A DNA stretch of 62,941 nucleotides from an uncultured Acidimicrobiales bacterium. Its GTDB lineage: Bacteria > Actinomycetota > Acidimicrobiia > Acidimicrobiales > SZUA-35. Positions within the stretch are counted from its first letter, which is position 1. Each line of letters starts with the position of its first letter. Below are positions 60,179 to 62,941 of the stretch, in pieces. Location of the stretch: NCBI GenBank assembly GCA_937925335.1, contig CALEWY010000061.1, positions 1-62,941 of the forward strand, given 5' to 3'. The translations under genes were made by a program, and so were the position numbers. The notes under the pieces were generated by a model. It had not been told where the DNA came from. It was given only the letters and a program-made list of their open reading frames with translations, and ran no database searches.

Positions 60179-61045
60179 TCAGCCGATTCGGACGAGCTCG
60201 TAATCGGCGATGATGTAGCGGCCCGTCCAGCCGCTGCCGTCGAAGTCGACGCCTTCGGCACCAACGATTGCCCGCAGTCGCCACGTCACGCTTCCGTCTT
60301 CGACGAGGAACCAGTCGCACTGCTGGCTGAAGTCGCCGATCGGCTCACACATCTGTAGCTCGGGGTCGACCGGGTCGATGTAGAGCCCTGGCGAACCCAA
60401 CACGAGCGGTGGGAGGCCGAGCGGGAACTCGGTCGGCTCGGCAGCCAGGATCGATGCTCGGGTGGTGTTCTCATCGGCGATCGCCTGGCCGAATTCTCGG
60501 ACGACATCTTCTACATCCGCGTGGTCGACATCACAGTTCCACGGTCCGGACAGTCCGTTGCCGAAGTAGCCGTCGGTCGGCACTGCGGTGCCGGTCGTGG
60601 CCACCAACTCGGGCGACTCGGTGAAGCGCAGGAGCACCGTGCCACGATCCATGCCAGCCGCCATCTCGGCGAGCCAGAAAGCAAGGCCTTCAGCATCGGG
60701 CCCTCGGCCGAGAACGTTCTCGTAGATCTGCGTGACGTAGGCGTCGTTGTCGAGTTCGCCGTAGAGGTCGACGAGTTCGGTGCTGCCCGAGAAGAACTGT
60801 GCGATCTCGCTGAGCGACATCGATCCGGAGGTGTAGGCCACCATCCAGAAATCGAACCCGGCCTGCTCGGGTGGGCGAAGGAAGGCGCCTTCGTAGAGCC
60901 GGACAACCGAATCGGAGTAGCCCTCGCACCCCGTCACCGTCTTGGCTTCCTCTGCCGCGCCCGCAGGCGAAGCGACACCTGCCACCACCGACCCAACACA
61001 CAGCGCCAGTGCTGAAACGGCCAACTTCAATCGCAAGCTCTTCAT
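60179..61045 (-). CDS. Secreted DUF4214-domain protein
   Basis: 288 residues from ATG 61045. Signal peptide MKSLRLKLAVSALALCVGSV with a cut near PAGA. The middle has YSDSVVRLYEGAFLRPPEQA and VTQIYENVLGRGPDAEGLAFW, two copies of the DUF4214 L-Y-x-x-xLGR-P-x-x-xGLxFW unit. The C-terminal 100 residues are beta-rich, with Cys residues. DUF4214 occurs in S-layer and exported proteins of unclear role. Confidence 0.82.
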   Translation of the reverse strand: MKSLRLKLAVSALALCVGSVVAGVASPAGAAEEAKTVTGCEGYSDSVVRLYEGAFLRPPEQAGFDFWMVAYTSGSMSLSEIAQFFSGSTELVDLYGELDNDAYVTQIYENVLGRGPDAEGLAFWLAEMAAGMDRGTVLLRFTESPELVATTGTAVPTDGYFGNGLSGPWNCDVDHADVEDVVREFGQAIADENTTRASILAAEPTEFPLGLPPLVLGSPGLYIDPVDPELQMCEPIGDFSQQCDWFLVEDGSVTWRLRAIVGAEGVDFDGSGWTGRYIIADYELVRIG

Positions 61046-61415
61046 GACCACGGTTCCCTCCGTTGTGTTTCGAGCGGCGACTCGTGCGCTCGTTCTCTCG
61101 AACACTACGTCAGCCGCCGACGGCGATCTGTCTTCTCGCAGACAGATGAACAGCCACGACACACGAACGGTGTCGTCCGGGCCCGTTTTGTTGTCTCTTC
61201 CGTGCACGCTGTGTTCAACAGCAACGATCGCTGCAAGCGCGATTTCGCTCTTTCGCGTGCATCAACCATCGACATCGGGAGGTGGGATCTGGAGGAGGGC
61301 ATGCCGCTCGACGTCAAGTCACCCTTGCGGCTGGCGCCTTGCAAAGAGCTTCAACGAACTTTGACTCCAGTCTTTGAGGTTCAAAGTTTCGGGCGATTCG
61401 TTGTAGCTTGATGGT
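61046..61415. other. 370-bp divergent intergenic region
   Basis: Between the DUF4214 gene and the Fic gene. Apart from the CTTTGA boxes near the Fic start (separate entry) I see no gene, terminator or repeat. Local GC is somewhat lower than in neighbouring genes. Confidence 0.4.
61357..61388. promoter_or_regulatory. CTTTGA boxes upstream of the Fic gene
   Basis: AACTTTGA at 61357-61364 and its inverse TCAAAGTT at 61381-61388 form an 8-bp dyad. A nested CTTTGA-N3-TCAAAG lies at 61372-61386. AACTTTGA recurs at 61429-61436 just inside the gene. These are candidate operators for the Fic protein's own C-terminal winged helix. Confidence 0.55.
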
Positions 61416-62573
61416 GTGGACCCAAAGAACTTTGACGCTCCCGAGACTGGCAGAGTCGTGAAAACGAAGGGCCCGCATGGCTACTGGGCCTACAAACCAG
61501 CCCCGTTGCCCTCATCGATGCAACTCGCGGCTTCGACAGTCCGGGTGCTCTCAGAAGCGGACAGAGCTCTCGGTCGGCTGGCAGGTGCTGGCCGATTGCT
61601 TCCCAATCCACATCTCCTCTTGCAGCCGTATGTTGCGAGAGAAGCACTCGCCAGCAGCCGAATAGAAGGAACCCAAGCCTCACTCTCAGACGTCTTCGAT
61701 GCGCAGGCGAGAGACACCGCCGAGGGCCCAGTTCGAGAAGTGACGAACTACATCCGAGCACTTGAGCATGGCCTGAGACGACTCGACGACCTCCCAGTCT
61801 CAAAGCGACTGTTGCGCGAAGTCCATGAAATTCTTCTCGACGACGTCCGCGGCCAGGAGCGTTTGCCTGGCGAGCTACGCAGCTCGCAGAACTGGATCGG
61901 CTCCCCGGACAATCGGCCGGAGACCGCCGTCTTCGTTCCCCCGCCACCTGACGAGATGGTTGCCGCTCTCGACGCTCTTGAGCACTACATCCACGCACAG
62001 ACTGAGTTGCCGCCGCTCGTCGAGATAGCCCTCATTCACTACCAGTTCGAGACGATTCATCCATTCCTTGATGGCAACGGACGGCTCGGCCGCCTCCTTA
62101 TCGCCTTTCTCCTCGTCGAGCGGGATCTCCTCCCCCAACCACTTCTCTACCTGTCCGCCTACTTTGAGATTCATCGGAGTGCCTACTACGACCGATTGCA
62201 AGCTGTCCGCGAACGAGGCGAACTCGCCGAATGGCTCAGCTTCTTTCTCACTGGGGTCGCCGAACAAGCAACCGACGCCGTCACACGTGCCGAGGCGCTC
62301 GCTGATTTGAGGGAGCGATACCGTTCGCAACTCATCGGAGATCGGTCCCGAGCAATCGAGGTCGTCGACCTGATGTTCCAGAACCCGGTCCTCGTCACAG
62401 GCCATATTGCCAATCAACTCGACACGACGGTGCAGAGCGCCCTGAACTACATCCGGCGATTGGAAAGTGAGGGCATCGTGCGTGAGATCTCCGGAATCCG
62501 AGGTCGATCCAAGCGTTGGGTTGCACCAGAAGTGTTTCGGGTTCTGGAACCCGGAGCCACTTTTGAGTTCTGA
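61416..62573 (+). CDS. Fic-family protein with N-terminal inhibitory helix and C-terminal winged helix
   Basis: 385 residues from GTG 61416. The inhibitory motif S/T-x3-E-G/N is S80-SRI-E84-G85, so this is a class II Fic. The catalytic motif is HPFLDGNGR with His215. The C-terminal 80 residues form a winged helix (VTGHIANQLDTTVQSALNYI, then RRLESEGIVREI). Such proteins AMPylate targets using ATP. DNA binding through the C-terminal domain and autoregulation at the CTTTGA boxes is inferred. No antitoxin partner is adjacent. Confidence 0.88.
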   Translation: MDPKNFDAPETGRVVKTKGPHGYWAYKPAPLPSSMQLAASTVRVLSEADRALGRLAGAGRLLPNPHLLLQPYVAREALASSRIEGTQASLSDVFDAQARDTAEGPVREVTNYIRALEHGLRRLDDLPVSKRLLREVHEILLDDVRGQERLPGELRSSQNWIGSPDNRPETAVFVPPPPDEMVAALDALEHYIHAQTELPPLVEIALIHYQFETIHPFLDGNGRLGRLLIAFLLVERDLLPQPLLYLSAYFEIHRSAYYDRLQAVRERGELAEWLSFFLTGVAEQATDAVTRAEALADLRERYRSQLIGDRSRAIEVVDLMFQNPVLVTGHIANQLDTTVQSALNYIRRLESEGIVREISGIRGRSKRWVAPEVFRVLEPGATFEF

Positions 62574-62721
62574 CGTCGCTTCGCAATGCAATCGCGTCTC
62601 GGACATCGTTCCGGTCGGCTCGCCCATAACAAGCGGCATGAACAGCACAGCACACGGGCTCGCAAGCTCGATGAGGCGGGGGCGCCATCGGAGGTTAGGG
62701 CCCAAGGCGAATCGTGCGCGC
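62574..62721. other. Intergenic gap between Fic and lhgO
   Basis: 148 bp between two convergent stops. No gene, strong hairpin or repeat is evident. Confidence 0.4.
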
Positions 62722-62941
62722 TCAGACACCCTTGATTGCGTCGACGACGTATTCGGCGATCGCCAGGCTCGACGTGGCCGCGGGTGATGGTGCGTTGCGG
62801 ACGCTGACGATTCCGTCGTCGTCCTCAATGTGAAAGTCATCCACCAGCGAGCCCTGGCGATCGACCGATTGAGCTCGAATACCGACGGTGCCGCGCACGA
62901 CATCGTCAGCCCCAATCTCGGGCACGTATCGGCTGGCGCCT
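62722..62941 (-). CDS. lhgO: L-2-hydroxyglutarate oxidase, C-terminal end (partial)
   Basis: 73 residues read from the window edge to the stop at 62722. RYVPEIG, GTVGIRAQSVDRQGSLVDDF and RNAPSPAATSSLAIAEYV match the C-terminus of LhgO-type FAD oxidases (GxRAQ..LVDDF..NAPSPAATASLAI). The enzyme oxidises L-2-hydroxyglutarate to 2-oxoglutarate. Only the tail is present. Confidence 0.82.
   Translation of the reverse strand, partial: GASRYVPEIGADDVVRGTVGIRAQSVDRQGSLVDDFHIEDDDGIVSVRNAPSPAATSSLAIAEYVVDAIKGV

Noticed and set aside
1-62941. tRNA, rRNA, prophage, integrase or transposase genes
   Set aside because: None were seen on reading both strands. Small non-coding RNAs cannot be excluded without a covariance search.

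Overview
The window is a GC-rich, gene-dense chromosome segment with no rRNA, tRNA, phage or IS element that I can see. Codon bias, frequent GTG/TTG starts, many ATGA start/stop overlaps, and the gene content (MMPL transporter, TetR and IclR regulators, P450, ECF sigma, DUF3179 and DUF4214 proteins, a TWSG-repeat subtilase) suggest a free-living, probably marine actinobacterium, perhaps Acidimicrobiia/Ilumatobacter-like. That placement is an inference from style, not a computed match.

Region 1 (1-8.9 kb) looks like a methylated-amine catabolic block. It holds the end of formate-THF ligase, a methylene-THF reductase-like protein, a Rieske N-demethylase, a DgcA/TMADH-type flavin demethylase, a gamma-butyrobetaine hydroxylase-like dioxygenase, two MFS carriers and an IclR regulator. 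Region 2 (8.9-21.9 kb) is mixed metabolism: an atypical response regulator, UppP, a thioesterase, P450 with MFS, a DUF3179 lipoprotein, a second gamma-butyrobetaine-dioxygenase-like protein under TetR control, an MMPL transporter coupled to guanine deaminase, and a second Rieske oxygenase.

Region 3 (21.9-29.3 kb) is the most unusual part. A stand-alone nucleotidyl cyclase, an ECF sigma factor and a 150-aa partner protein form a translationally coupled operon. Next to it lie a TPR-like/CHAT (caspase-like) protease, a signal-less His-rich subtilase, two small proteins and a signal-less zinc metalloprotease. Four transcription units in this block share a bipartite promoter, GTATC-N17-CTCNYRT, which I found by eye. 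I read this as one sigma-controlled intracellular proteolysis system, possibly a proteolysis-gated sigma switch analogous to the Csx29/Csx30/CASP-sigma arrangement of type III-E CRISPR, but without CRISPR.

Region 4 (29.3-41 kb) has a CueR/MerR-type copper ATPase operon with a textbook 20-bp-spacer promoter, an MBL hydrolase/SRPBCC pair facing a TetR gene, a GST, an SDR, an AAA ATPase, an SGNH hydrolase and a large LuxR-family ATPase regulator. Region 5 (41-50 kb) has secreted and lipid-anchored proteins, a family-A DNA polymerase, a secreted subtilase with 15 TWSG repeats and a GGDEF-EAL protein. Region 6 (50-62.9 kb) has an acyl-CoA-dehydrogenase-like flavoprotein, a phosphonate-type ABC transporter whose permease is a two-domain fusion, an amidohydrolase, SDR and hydroxypyruvate-isomerase-like genes, secreted proteins, an autoregulated-looking Fic protein and the end of L-2-hydroxyglutarate oxidase. 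A 48-bp palindromic repeat family occurs five times between genes in this last region.
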